A stretch of 64,000 nucleotides of DNA, from NCBI RefSeq assembly GCF_036227405.1, contig NZ_CP109473.1:8122001-8186000 (forward strand), written 5' to 3'. The notes beneath the pieces are model-generated. The model searched no databases. It was not told the DNA's origin and saw only the letters and a program-made list of their open reading frames with translations. A program made the position numbers and the translations under genes. Shown here in pieces: positions 8,859 through 16,594 of this stretch (within the stretch, counting starts at the first letter, position 1; the number at the start of each line of letters is the position of its first letter). The DNA is from Streptomyces sp. NBC_01460 (GTDB taxonomy: Bacteria; Actinomycetota; Actinomycetes; Streptomycetales; Streptomycetaceae).

Positions 8859-8928
8859 CCGGTCTGCCGACCTGTCCGGCTCGCAGCCGGCGCGGCGGCC
8901 GCCCGCCCGCCCGGGGTCCCGCCCCACC

Positions 8929-8979
8929 GCATCCGACGCGTCCAACCCATGCGTCCGACGCATCCACTGCATCCGACGC
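8929..8979. repeat. Three spaced copies of GCRTCCGACGC
   Basis: The 11-mer occurs at 8929-8939, 8951-8961 (G for A at position 3) and 8969-8979. The spacings are 22 and 18 bp. The last copy runs into the terminator stem. Function is unknown; it may be slippage of spacer DNA. Confidence 0.75.
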
Positions 8980-9016
8980 CTTCACGGCGGGCCCGCCCGG
9001 CCCGCCGTGAAGGCGT
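8976..9016. terminator. Strong bidirectional terminator between convergent genes
   Basis: A perfect 16-bp stem (ACGCCTTCACGGCGGG at 8976-8991 with CCCGCCGTGAAGGCGT at 9001-9016) and a 9-nt loop. It serves the YeeE/YedE gene and also forms the last codons of the opposing MFS gene. Confidence 0.85.
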
Positions 9017-10304
9017 TGTCCGTGTCAGGCGAAGCGCCGGAGGTGGTCGGCGGTGCCGTTGTCCACCCCGGTGGTGGGGCACTGTGCCGCCGGGTGAACG
9101 TCCAGAGCGTCAGCCCGAGGAAGCTGAACGCGGCACCCAGCCCGCACACGGCGCCCCAGCCGGCCACCGTGTAGAGGGTGGTCGCGGCGATGGCACCGGT
9201 GGCGCTGCCGATGGAGTAGAAGACCATGTACCCGCCGATCAGCCGACTGCCCGCGTCCGGGTGCAGCGCGTGGATCAGGGTCTGGTTGGTGACATGGACC
9301 GCCTGTACGGCGAGGTCGAGAAGGATGATGCCGACGACCAGCGCCCAGAGCGAGCCGCGCGTGAACGCCAAAGGCAGCCACGAGGCTGTGAGCAGTGCGA
9401 GGGCGGTGCCGGTGGTCCGGCGGGAGAGCCCACGGTCGTTCAGGCGGCCCGCCGCGGTCGCGGCCACAGCCCCGGCGGCACCGATCAGCCCCAACGCCCC
9501 GATCTTGCTGTGGGACAGGAAGTACGGGGCCTCGCTGAGGGGCAGTGCGACGCTGCTCCACAGTGTGCTGAAGGCGGCGAAGATCAGCAGACCGAAGAGG
9601 GCCCGGAGCCGCAACAGGCGTTCCCGTGCGAAGAGGGTGAGGGTGGAGCGCAGGAGTTCCCCGTAGCGCAGGGGTGTCGTCGGGACGCCGGTGTGACGTG
9701 GCAGCACTCGGTGGAGGACCAGGGCGAGCAGGGCGGTGAGCGCCGCCGAAGCGAGGTAGACGGAGCGCCAGCCCGCGAGATCGGCCACGAAGCCGGACGC
9801 GGTGCGGGCCAGCAGGATGCCGATGACCACGCCGCTGGTGACCAGGCCGACGACCCGTCCGCGCTCCGCGGGCGCGGCCATCGACGCGGCGAAGGCCACC
9901 AGTGTCTGCGTCACCACCGCGAGAAGTCCCAGCGCGGCCATGGCCGCGAGCAGGACCACCGCCGTGTGCGCGGTGGCCACCACGGCCAGCGCCACCACCA
10001 GGAGCAGCAACTGACCCACGACGAGCCGCCTGCGGTCGGCCACATCGCCCAGCGGTACGAGGAGGAAGAGCCCCAGCCCGTATCCGACATGGGTCAGGGT
10101 GACGACGCCGCCCACAAGAGCCGGGCTCATGCCGAGGTCGTGGCCCATGGTCACGAGGAGCGGCTGGGAGAAGTAGACGTTGGCCACTGCGGCCCCGCAG
10201 GCGACGGCGAACAGGGCGACGACGCCCCTGGACAGGGCTGACGCGGACCCCTCCCCGTTCCGGGCCTCGGTCCGTGGTTCCACAGCTTCGCTGTCGCCCG
10301 GCAT
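8982..10304 (-). CDS. MFS transporter (drug exporter-like)
   Basis: A 440-residue major facilitator with twelve predicted hydrophobic segments. The motif A loop reads LGDVADRRRLVV after segment 2. The overall pattern (VANVYFSQPLL at the N-terminus) resembles YdhC/YnfM-like exporters controlled by adjacent regulators. A frame start exists at GTG 10310, but GGAGGA (10316-10311) abuts it; ATG 10304 has the proper 6-nt spacing and is preferred. The last ~11 codons (NAFTAGRAGPP) lie inside the terminator stem, so the natural C-terminus may be a recent extension. Divergent from an HxlR regulator. Confidence 0.88.
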   Translation of the reverse strand: MPGDSEAVEPRTEARNGEGSASALSRGVVALFAVACGAAVANVYFSQPLLVTMGHDLGMSPALVGGVVTLTHVGYGLGLFLLVPLGDVADRRRLVVGQLLLLVVALAVVATAHTAVVLLAAMAALGLLAVVTQTLVAFAASMAAPAERGRVVGLVTSGVVIGILLARTASGFVADLAGWRSVYLASAALTALLALVLHRVLPRHTGVPTTPLRYGELLRSTLTLFARERLLRLRALFGLLIFAAFSTLWSSVALPLSEAPYFLSHSKIGALGLIGAAGAVAATAAGRLNDRGLSRRTTGTALALLTASWLPLAFTRGSLWALVVGIILLDLAVQAVHVTNQTLIHALHPDAGSRLIGGYMVFYSIGSATGAIAATTLYTVAGWGAVCGLGAAFSFLGLTLWTFTRRHSAPPPGWTTAPPTTSGASPDTDNAFTAGRAGPP

Positions 10305-10335
10305 CAGCACTCCTCCGCACAGCTGGTTTCATCTT

Positions 10336-10379
10336 GCTACCGATGGGGACGCTAGCGCGCTTTGGTAGCATGTTGCAAC
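10336..10379. promoter_or_regulatory. Inverted repeats in the MFS/HxlR divergent spacer
   Basis: GCTACC at 10336-10341 is mirrored by GGTAGC at 10364-10369. The perfect palindrome GTTGCAAC follows at 10372-10379. Both lie in the 96-bp spacer between divergent starts, the natural place for the HxlR operator. Confidence 0.5.
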
Positions 10380-10400
10380 CGTGGTGAGAGTGAGGACGCA

Positions 10401-10853
10401 ATGGTGGCCAGGACGCGCTTCGACGACAGTGAATGTCCGGTCGCCCGGTCGGTGGACGCGATCGGCGACTGGTGGTCCCTGCTGATCGTGCGGGACGCCT
10501 TCGACGGAAGCCGGCGGTTCGGGGAGTTCCAGCGCAGCCTCGGCGTGGCGAAGAACATCCTCACCGCTCGTCTGCGCGCGCTGGTCGCCGGTGGAGTGCT
10601 CGCTTCGGTCCCCGCCTCGGACGGCAGCGCCTACCGCGAGTACGTACTGACTCCGAAGGGCGAAGCGCTCTTCCCCGTCATCGTCGCGCTCCGGCAGTGG
10701 GGTGAGCAGAACTTCTTCGTCCCCGGCGAGCCCCACTCGGAGTTGGTCGACCGCCGTCAGGGGAATCGCCTCCGCGCCCTGGAAGTGCTGTCCGAGGACG
10801 GGCGACGGCTGAGTCCCGACGACACCACCGTCCACAAGGTCGCTCCCCGGTGA
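10401..10853 (+). CDS. HxlR-family winged-helix regulator
   Basis: A 150-residue regulator with the complete HxlR pattern: CPVARSVDAIGDWWSLLIVRD at the N-terminus, the recognition region RFGEFQRSLGVAKNILTARL and the wing with YREYVLTPKG. The conserved N-terminal Cys (CPVAR) is a redox or aldehyde sensor in several HxlR members. The C-terminal ~40 residues are less conserved. The ATG at 10401 has a GAG/GAGG-type ribosome site; an in-frame start at 10362 lies in the operator region and is rejected. Likely controls itself and the divergent MFS exporter. Confidence 0.9.
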   Translation: MVARTRFDDSECPVARSVDAIGDWWSLLIVRDAFDGSRRFGEFQRSLGVAKNILTARLRALVAGGVLASVPASDGSAYREYVLTPKGEALFPVIVALRQWGEQNFFVPGEPHSELVDRRQGNRLRALEVLSEDGRRLSPDDTTVHKVAPR

Positions 10854-10899
10854 GCCCGGCGCCCGTCACTCGCCGTTCTCCGCGACGATGGCCCCGGAA

Positions 10900-11046
10900 G
10901 CCCACGCGGCGGGCCGAGAAGCGCGCCATCGCCGAGTACGGCATCAACCGCTTCGAGCGGCGCAGCGCGGTCGCGACCGCCACGACGGGCCCGTCGTCCA
11001 TCGCGAAGCCGCCGTGTTGATCCCAGCCGTCCAGGAACCGCTCTGA
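10900..11046 (+). pseudogene. IS transposase C-terminal remnant with frameshift
   Basis: One frame reads YGINRFERRSAVATA. After a shift it continues RHDGPVVHREAAVLIPAVQ and ends EPL-stop. Together these follow the common IS5-group ending pattern of IN-R-x(4)-RAVATRYDK-x(2)-RYEA-x-V-x(2)-AI. Only about 45 codons survive and no inverted repeats are recognisable. It lies directly upstream of two small genes that may have arrived with the element. Confidence 0.6.
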
Positions 11047-11096
11047 CCAGCACCGCAACAACGGGCCTCATGCGACGTCGAATTCGTGGACCGTGC

Positions 11097-11612
11097 TCAG
11101 TCCGTCCAGGTCAAAACTGCCAGCCCACGTCGGCCGGCGACGAGATAGAAACTCTGCAGCAGCCCGAAATGCTCAACAAGGTACTCGCGTGGGTGTCCGC
11201 CGAACCCTCGGAATCCGCATGCTTCGGCGGCTTCCACGTGGTCCGCAGGCAGGCACCTGAGTATGTCGTCGACGTCCAGAGCGGCCAGTTCGCGGGCCAG
11301 TTCGGCCACTACTGCAGGAGCGAGAAGGGCTGGAGGGGAGTCGAAGCCGTCATGGACCCCGGGATGATCAAGGAACTCGACATCGCCACCTGGGTCTCCC
11401 GAGATGCTCCGCCTGAGGAGCTGGACACACGGACCCTCGACAGGCATGCGCTGACAGAACCAGATCAAGCCCCAGATCGCCCAGTCGAGATCCACCGTGT
11501 CCTCCACGGGTGGATCCCAATCGGGGTCGCCGTCCGGAGACGCCTCCGCAATCGCACGGCACTGAGCCAGGTACTGCGGGGTCACCCGTGCGAGTTGCTG
11601 GGTCAGTGCCAT
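11097..11612 (-). CDS. DUF1877-family protein
   Basis: A 171-residue soluble protein resembling the DUF1877 (YfbM-like) family. It begins MALTQQLARVTPQYLAQCRA, with the typical acidic DxDxxWxxL-like segment VDLDWAIWGLIWF near residue 45 and a C-terminal LVEHFGLLQSFYLVAGRRG. Family function is unknown. I start at ATG 11612; eight extra in-frame codons upstream lack a ribosome site. It lies amid transposase remnants with lower GC-bias than its neighbours, compatible with acquisition by transfer. Confidence 0.7.
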   Translation of the reverse strand: MALTQQLARVTPQYLAQCRAIAEASPDGDPDWDPPVEDTVDLDWAIWGLIWFCQRMPVEGPCVQLLRRSISGDPGGDVEFLDHPGVHDGFDSPPALLAPAVVAELARELAALDVDDILRCLPADHVEAAEACGFRGFGGHPREYLVEHFGLLQSFYLVAGRRGLAVLTWTD

Positions 11613-11672
11613 ACGGTGAAGTGACCCCTTTCCCACCTGGGAGCGCGGTGGTGGCTGCCTTGTTCCACTGCG

Positions 11673-11909
11673 TCATGCGCCTTCGGTGCCCAAGCGCTCC
11701 GCCGACCGGAGAAGGTACTGGGGCAGTTTTGAACTGGCCGCCAGGACCTCGACACCGATCAGCCGTCCCTGTTCGTCGAAGTCAAGGTTGATCATGCCGT
11801 CGACGTCCACCGGATCGCAGGGATACGTGTGCGCTGACTTCACGCGATCCTGCGGATCGGTGAAGTACACGTATGCTGCGTCCACAGCCCTGTCGTACGT
11901 AACCCTCAC
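11673..11909 (-). CDS. DUF2283-family small protein
   Basis: A 78-residue protein with the DUF2283 signature: VTYDRAVDAAYVYF at the start, then DGMINLDFDEQGRLIGVEVL, a fold of short beta strands seen in many bacteria and phages. Its function is unknown. The GTG start at 11909 has GAGGGAG about 10 nt upstream; longer in-frame starts lack one and run into the neighbouring transposase remnant. It lies 60 bp upstream of the DUF1877 gene on the same strand, possibly one transcript. Confidence 0.7.
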   Translation of the reverse strand: MRVTYDRAVDAAYVYFTDPQDRVKSAHTYPCDPVDVDGMINLDFDEQGRLIGVEVLAASSKLPQYLLRSAERLGTEGA

Positions 11910-11975
11910 AGTGAACTGGCTCCCTCGGTGTCGTCGATGACTGCGCTGTCCATGTCTGTGGCGGCCCCATGCCAC

Positions 11976-12143
11976 CGCGGCGAGCCGCAGAGCCAGGACC
12001 GCCTTGACGATGCCGGTGGTGCGAGTGCTGCCGCAACAGGGTTTGTGCAGGAGGCGTCAGATCTTGAGGGCTCCGCAGGCTCCCTGGTAACCCTTGTCGG
12101 CCCAGGTCTGCATGTCGGCTTCGGTGAGTGCGCCGATCACACG
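11976..12143 (-). pseudogene. IS5-type transposase remnant with internal deletion
   Basis: The frame reads GRVIGALTEADMQTWADKGY then QGA, the block before the second catalytic Asp/Glu of IS5-group DDE transposases. It then jumps to ALKI-stop-RLLHKPCC and TRTTGIVKAVLALRL, which matches the normal C-terminus (W-K-I-L-R ... T-x-I-V-x-A-x-x-x-L). About 60 residues between the blocks are missing and a TGA replaces the expected Leu. A dead element. Confidence 0.7.
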
Positions 12144-12249
12144 CCCACGACGGCAGGTAGTCCTTCCAGGGCCGTCGGCCGGAGACCTGGATGTTCTTGC
12201 CGTTGTGCTGGGCCGACCAACAACTCGATCGGACTTCGGGACCACTCGC

Positions 12250-13410
12250 CTAGAACACCGTGGCAGCCGGTGGCGTCCACCGCTTGGAGCGGGGGACCGA
12301 GCCGGGGACGTCGTAGTCCTTCTTGAGCTGCTCGGGGATCGCGTAGTGCATGACGCGTCCCCGGGTCAGGGAGGACAGCTCGAGGGAGGTCGTCAGCCGG
12401 CCGATGTGGTCCAAGGCCCAGGCACCGAGCGGGGAACGGTCCTCGATGCTCTCCAGGGCCCCCAGCAGGTGGGGCACTGTCCTGACCAGGGTGTCCCACG
12501 AGGAGCGGGGCACCTGGAGCCAGTCCGCGCAGGTGTCGCCGACCAGGTGGCGGATGAGGGCGGAGACGACCGGGTCGAGGAAGGTCCCCGGTACGACCTC
12601 CTCGTACAGGTCGATGAGCTGGCGCGTCAGGTGCGCTCCCTCCGGGGAAGGCCCCATGTGCCGGACCATGTACAGGTCGAGGAAGCGGCGGGCGTCCTCG
12701 AGCGTCCGGGGCACGGTGTCCTGGTCCACTCCGAGCATCGCACCGACCACGCGCCAGGCGTAGTAGTACGACTCGGCGCCGTCCGTCGACATGTGGATGC
12801 CGAGACGATGCAGGCTGTCGAGAACCAGCAGGGAGAAGAACATCTGCCCGCCGATCATGTCCTCCTGGCAGATCGGCGTCCCGAGCGCCCCGGTGTCCCA
12901 GCGGTTCTCGCGTGTCAGGTGGTGACGGATGGAGGCATGGAGGAGCCGGACCTTCTGGGCCGCGGGGATGAAGGGACTGCCCGCCTCGAACGCCCCTGGC
13001 TGCATCAGGTAGACGGTGAACTGCCCGGTCTCCGCCATCCGTCTGGAGGGGTAGTCGAGCCCGTGGGTGGCCGACAGCAGCTTCGCCACGTGGGGGACGA
13101 GGTAGCAGGCGGGCATCGAGGCGAAGGACAGCGCGGTGGAGATGTGCACGTTGTTGTCGGCGAAGAACAGCCGTGCCTTCTCCATCTCGCCCCAGTCGAC
13201 CCAGGCCGGTGGTGCGCCGGTGGCCTCGAGGTACTCGCGTGCTACGTCGGGCAGCCCGTCCGGCAAGGGGGAGCCGGCGGTGGAGACGTACCGCATCAGG
13301 GAGTTGAACTTGCCCACCTCCCCGCGTTCGAAGAGTGCGGCGACGGTGGCGTCGGCGAGTTCGTCCCCGGCCAGGCGAAGGGAGTTCAACGACGACTCGG
13401 TGTAGCTCAT
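12250..13410 (-). CDS. MpaB/Lcp-like oxygenase (DUF2236 family)
   Basis: A 386-residue protein of the oxygenase-MpaB (DUF2236) family, related to the latex clearing protein Lcp, a b-type heme dioxygenase that cleaves polyisoprene. The conserved helix QKVRLLHASIRHHL (residues ~165-178) holds the likely proximal heme His and the preceding Arg, as in Lcp. TPICQEDMIGGQMFFSLLVL follows. No signal peptide, unlike secreted Lcp, so it should act inside the cell. It is the last gene of an operon with an isoprenyl diphosphate synthase, which suggests its substrate is a prenyl chain or terpenoid; this is inference. Confidence 0.82.
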   Translation of the reverse strand: MSYTESSLNSLRLAGDELADATVAALFERGEVGKFNSLMRYVSTAGSPLPDGLPDVAREYLEATGAPPAWVDWGEMEKARLFFADNNVHISTALSFASMPACYLVPHVAKLLSATHGLDYPSRRMAETGQFTVYLMQPGAFEAGSPFIPAAQKVRLLHASIRHHLTRENRWDTGALGTPICQEDMIGGQMFFSLLVLDSLHRLGIHMSTDGAESYYYAWRVVGAMLGVDQDTVPRTLEDARRFLDLYMVRHMGPSPEGAHLTRQLIDLYEEVVPGTFLDPVVSALIRHLVGDTCADWLQVPRSSWDTLVRTVPHLLGALESIEDRSPLGAWALDHIGRLTTSLELSSLTRGRVMHYAIPEQLKKDYDVPGSVPRSKRWTPPAATVF

Positions 13411-13500
13411 GGCAAGGCTCCTTGTACTGAGGGAGGTGTGTTCCGTACGAGGCCGTGACGCACGCCGTTCCAGGCCGAGCTGCCCGGCGCGCCTGCGCGG

Positions 13501-14556
13501 TCAGGACACGCGGACGGTCACCGACCGTGCCAGCGTGGTCAGGGCCGAGGCGGCCGGGGCGGGCACACCGAGCCCGGCCAGGGCGCCGAGAGCCTCCTCC
13601 ACCCGTGCGCTGATCATCTCCTCGACGCGGTCGGGTGCGTGGAGCCGGCACATCAGCTCACGCACCGCGCGCAGACCCTCCGCGTCCAGATCCCGCCGGC
13701 CCAGGAGGGCCCGCAAATGCTGCCGCTCGGCCTCGCCTGCGAGGCGCCAGGTCTCCGCCAGCAGGGTCGTGGGCCGGTGTCCCCGCAGGTCGTCGGTGTT
13801 GGCCTTCCCCGTCCGCTCGGGGTTCCCGAACAGGCCGAGCAGGTCGTCCCGGAGCTGGAACGCCTCGCCGAGCGGGAGCCCGTACGCCGAGAAGCCCTCG
13901 CGTATCCGGTCGCCGGCCCCGGCCAGGGCACCGCCGATCAGCAGGGGCTGCTCGACGGTGTACTTGGCCGTCTTGAACCGGATCACCTTGAGCGATTCGG
14001 TGGTGTCCGGGGGTGCTCCGGTACGGAGGATCTCCAGGCACTCACCGGCGATCAGGTCCCGGGCCAGGTCCGACCACAAGGGGCGGGCCCGGGCAAGATA
14101 CGCGGCCGGCAGACCGCTGGTGGCGAACAACTGCCCGGCCAGCCCCATCAGCAGGTCTCCCACCAGCATCGCCAGCGACCTGCCGGCGGCGACGGAACGC
14201 GGCCGGCGGCGTACCGCACCACGCAGGGCGATCTGTGCGGTGGGCCGGCCATGGCGCAGCGGGCTGTCGTCGATGAGGTCGTCGTGGACGACAGCGGCGG
14301 CGTGCACCAGTTCCATCGAGGCCGCGGCGCGCACCAGCGCGTCGTTGTCCGGCTGGCCCACGGCTCGCCAGCCCCAGTAGCAGAACGCTGCCCGCAGCCG
14401 CTTCCCGTCCGCGACCGAGGTCTCCAGCTGGTCCGCCACGGGCCGCAGGGCCGGGTCCACGTCCGCGAACAGTTGCGCCTCCTCGGCGACGAAGCGGCGC
14501 AGCACGCCGTCGACCCGGGCCTTGAAGACGGCCGGCTCCCACCGGTCAGACGCCAT
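13501..14556 (-). CDS. Isoprenyl diphosphate synthase (polyprenyl synthetase family)
   Basis: A 351-residue all-helical trans-prenyltransferase. First Asp-rich motif DDLID at residues 92-96 (HDDLIDDS) and second DDLLG at 237-241. The IPP-binding GKRLR (51-55) and the KTAKYTVEQPL segment are also present. It condenses IPP with an allylic diphosphate; geranylgeranyl or farnesyl length is likely, but length cannot be set by eye. It is a distant paralogue of CrtE at 33.7 kb, so this organism has a second prenyl pool here. Its start overlaps the upstream small gene by 11 bp; the oxygenase follows after 90 bp. Confidence 0.92.
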   Translation of the reverse strand: MASDRWEPAVFKARVDGVLRRFVAEEAQLFADVDPALRPVADQLETSVADGKRLRAAFCYWGWRAVGQPDNDALVRAAASMELVHAAAVVHDDLIDDSPLRHGRPTAQIALRGAVRRRPRSVAAGRSLAMLVGDLLMGLAGQLFATSGLPAAYLARARPLWSDLARDLIAGECLEILRTGAPPDTTESLKVIRFKTAKYTVEQPLLIGGALAGAGDRIREGFSAYGLPLGEAFQLRDDLLGLFGNPERTGKANTDDLRGHRPTTLLAETWRLAGEAERQHLRALLGRRDLDAEGLRAVRELMCRLHAPDRVEEMISARVEEALGALAGLGVPAPAASALTTLARSVTVRVS

Positions 14557-14824
14557 CGGCGGACTTCCTGGCCAGCGCCTCCTGGGCGAGGGTCTCCAGG
14601 TGGGCCGGTGGTGTGTCGGCGTACCTGTCCAGGACCAGGCGGCCCCGAGCCTTCAGATCGCGCTCGGCCTCCACCACCAACTCCGCGCCGTCCGAACGGC
14701 GCAGCAGCCCTCGTACCGTCCCCAGGACCGAACCCACGGTGCTCACCGCCAGATCGGCCAGCCCCGCCGCCAGCAGCACTGCCTGTCCCTCCGGGCTCGT
14801 GCCCCGCCCCGCATCCTTCGCCAT
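14546..14824 (-). CDS. Small protein coupled to isoprenyl synthase
   Basis: A 92-residue protein I do not recognise as a named family. It begins MAKDAGRGTSPEGQ, has a moderately hydrophobic helix LLAAGLADLAVSTVGSVLG (residues ~18-36), then a charged helical C-terminus ending EALARKSADGV. The ATG at 14824 follows GAGGGGAG. The stop lies inside the next coding sequence (11-bp overlap), so the synthase is translationally coupled to it. A membrane-tethering or accessory role for the synthase is possible but unproven. Confidence 0.65.
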   Translation of the reverse strand: MAKDAGRGTSPEGQAVLLAAGLADLAVSTVGSVLGTVRGLLRRSDGAELVVEAERDLKARGRLVLDRYADTPPAHLETLAQEALARKSADGV

Positions 14825-15318
14825 CGCTCCGTCTCCCCTCGCGCACCGCGCATCGGACGGCGCCGGTCGCGCGCCGCTCTCCTCAGGATCCCGGCGGGCG
14901 GAGGGGCGGGCGGAGGAAGTCACGATAGAGTGAGGGCGTCGCCCAGCCGTACGGATCGCACAGGTCACGCCCCCTTCCAGCTCAAACGTCGGCCGTCGGC
15001 GATCCGCTGACGGAGGAGCGTCTGGGCGGGCTCACACGGGCTCGCCCGGGGGATTCGGTGCCGGGCTCGACCCGGGCGGTCACACGGCCGGACGCGAGGA
15101 CGCCGTGCGCGCGGCCCGCGTGGAGACGGTGGCGGGCGCCGGCACACCCACCGACCGTGAGCGGGAGGCGCCCGACCTGGCGGTCGCGCCGGCCCCCGAT
15201 CTTCCCCGAAGGGGTGATGGCACACCCATCATGACAGGTCAGAGGGCATTTTCGTAGGACGAACAGCACGCTCTCCAAGCCTTGTTGAGGGGCTGCCGCA
15301 CCTTTCAGAATCACCGTC
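14825..15318. promoter_or_regulatory. Divergent intergenic region, no convincing gene
   Basis: A spacer of nearly 500 bp between the isoprenoid operon and the next plus-strand gene. A possible minus-strand -10 is TATCGT at 14923-14928. Short frames across 15000-15230 have biased composition but match nothing I know. For the plus-strand gene, CAGAAT at 15306-15311 lies 7 nt before its ATG. Confidence 0.4.
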
Positions 15319-15711
15319 ATGAATCACTGGGAGAGCGTCGATCACCATGCGGTACTGCGGGCACGGACACTTCTGCTCGGATCCGGCACCATCAACATCC
15401 ACGAGGCCGTCGACGCCTATCGCCTGCTCGCCGTGGTGAGCCCGGCGGTGTACCTGCCGCGCCTGGCCCAGGCACTCCTGGAGTACGGGACGGCGGACCC
15501 CCGGAACCCCGGGACCCGCCTGGCGGTCGTGACGGAGGCCGCATCCGCGGCCCGGCGGATGGAGGCGGCCGAGCCGAGGCGCGCGGCGCTGCTCCGGAAG
15601 GCGCTGGAGGCGTGCGAGCAGGAGCTGACCGTGCTGGGGCGGACGGAGGAAGCCCGGTCGGTGAGGGCGGAGTTGGACGGGACAGCCGGCGGGGAGGAGG
15701 GGACCCGGTGA
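15319..15711 (+). CDS. Small helical protein of unknown function
   Basis: A 130-residue soluble protein, mostly helical, with segments such as EAVDAYRLLAVVSPAVYLPR and ARRMEAAEPRRAALLRKALE. The repeated A/L/E pattern suggests a TPR-like or helical bundle fold, but no repeat is clean enough to assign. A -10-like CAGAAT is placed 7 nt before the ATG, so a leaderless mRNA is likely. Strong G/C third positions support coding. It stands alone, 160 bp before the response regulator gene. Confidence 0.65.
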   Translation: MNHWESVDHHAVLRARTLLLGSGTINIHEAVDAYRLLAVVSPAVYLPRLAQALLEYGTADPRNPGTRLAVVTEAASAARRMEAAEPRRAALLRKALEACEQELTVLGRTEEARSVRAELDGTAGGEEGTR

Positions 15712-15871
15712 GCCGCGCCCGCTGACGGCGGGGCGCGGTCGGGGCGGAGGGCACCGAGCCGTCCGCCCCGACGGCCCGCCCCCCGGCCCGGAGGGATCAC
15801 GGCCGTCGGGGAGGCACCGGCCGCGCCCCTGGCGGACCGTCGTGGCGCGGGGCTCGCTTACGATCCTCTCC

Positions 15872-16594
15872 GTGTGTGCAAACGTCATAGTCGCCGAAGA
15901 CGACGCGAAACAGGCCGAGCTGGTCCGCCGTTACCTCGAACGCGAGGGCCATACCGTCACCGTGGTGTCGGACGGCCTCTCCGCCCTGGAGGAGGCCCGG
16001 CGGGGGGAGCCGGACCTCCTCGTCCTCGACGTGATGATGCCGAGGGCCGACGGACTCGACGTCGTACGCATACTGCGCGCCGAGGAGCGGGAGGTGGCGG
16101 TCCTCATGCTCACCGCGCGGGCCGCGGAGGACGACCTGCTGCTCGGCCTCGACCTCGGCGCGGACGACTACATGACCAAGCCCTACAGTCCCCGCGAGCT
16201 CATGGCGCGCGTGCGGACGCTCCTGCGGCGCACCCGGCGGGGCGTGGGGCGCGAGGACGGCCACGTGCTGCGGGTGGGAACCCTTGCCGTCGATCCCGTA
16301 CGCCACGAGGTGGCGGTCGACGGTGTCGGGGTCGAGTGCACACCCGGGGAGTTCCGCCTCCTCTCGACGATGGCCGCCGAACCCGAGAGGGTCTTCACCC
16401 GTGAGCAGCTCCTGGCCGAACTGCACGGCTTCGACCGGTACATCAGCAGCCGTACGGTCGACGTGCACATCATGAACCTCCGCAAGAAGATCGAGCGAGC
16501 ACCCCGGCGCCCGGTCCGCCTGCTCACCGTCTTCGGCGTCGGCTACAAACTCCTGGACCCGGAGAAGGGTGCCTCGCGTGCTCCGGCGCGCTGA
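15872..16594 (+). CDS. OmpR-family response regulator
   Basis: A 240-residue two-component regulator. Receiver domain residues ~1-118: acidic pocket AEDD, phospho-acceptor Asp53 in LLVLDVMMPRADG, switch Thr in LTARA and Lys in MTKPYSP. A winged-helix DNA-binding domain follows (~130-235: ECTPGEFRLLSTM, SRTVDVHIMNLRKKIE). The GTG at 15872 is preferred over the in-frame GTG at 15842 because TACGAT (15859-15864) lies exactly 7 nt upstream, implying a leaderless start, and because the protein then begins directly before the receiver. Overlaps the kinase gene by 26 bp. Confidence 0.93.
   Translation: MCANVIVAEDDAKQAELVRRYLEREGHTVTVVSDGLSALEEARRGEPDLLVLDVMMPRADGLDVVRILRAEEREVAVLMLTARAAEDDLLLGLDLGADDYMTKPYSPRELMARVRTLLRRTRRGVGREDGHVLRVGTLAVDPVRHEVAVDGVGVECTPGEFRLLSTMAAEPERVFTREQLLAELHGFDRYISSRTVDVHIMNLRKKIERAPRRPVRLLTVFGVGYKLLDPEKGASRAPAR

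Noticed and set aside
10305..10310. GTG at 10310 as MFS start
   Set aside because: The ribosome site GGAGGA directly abuts it; ATG 10304 has the proper spacing.
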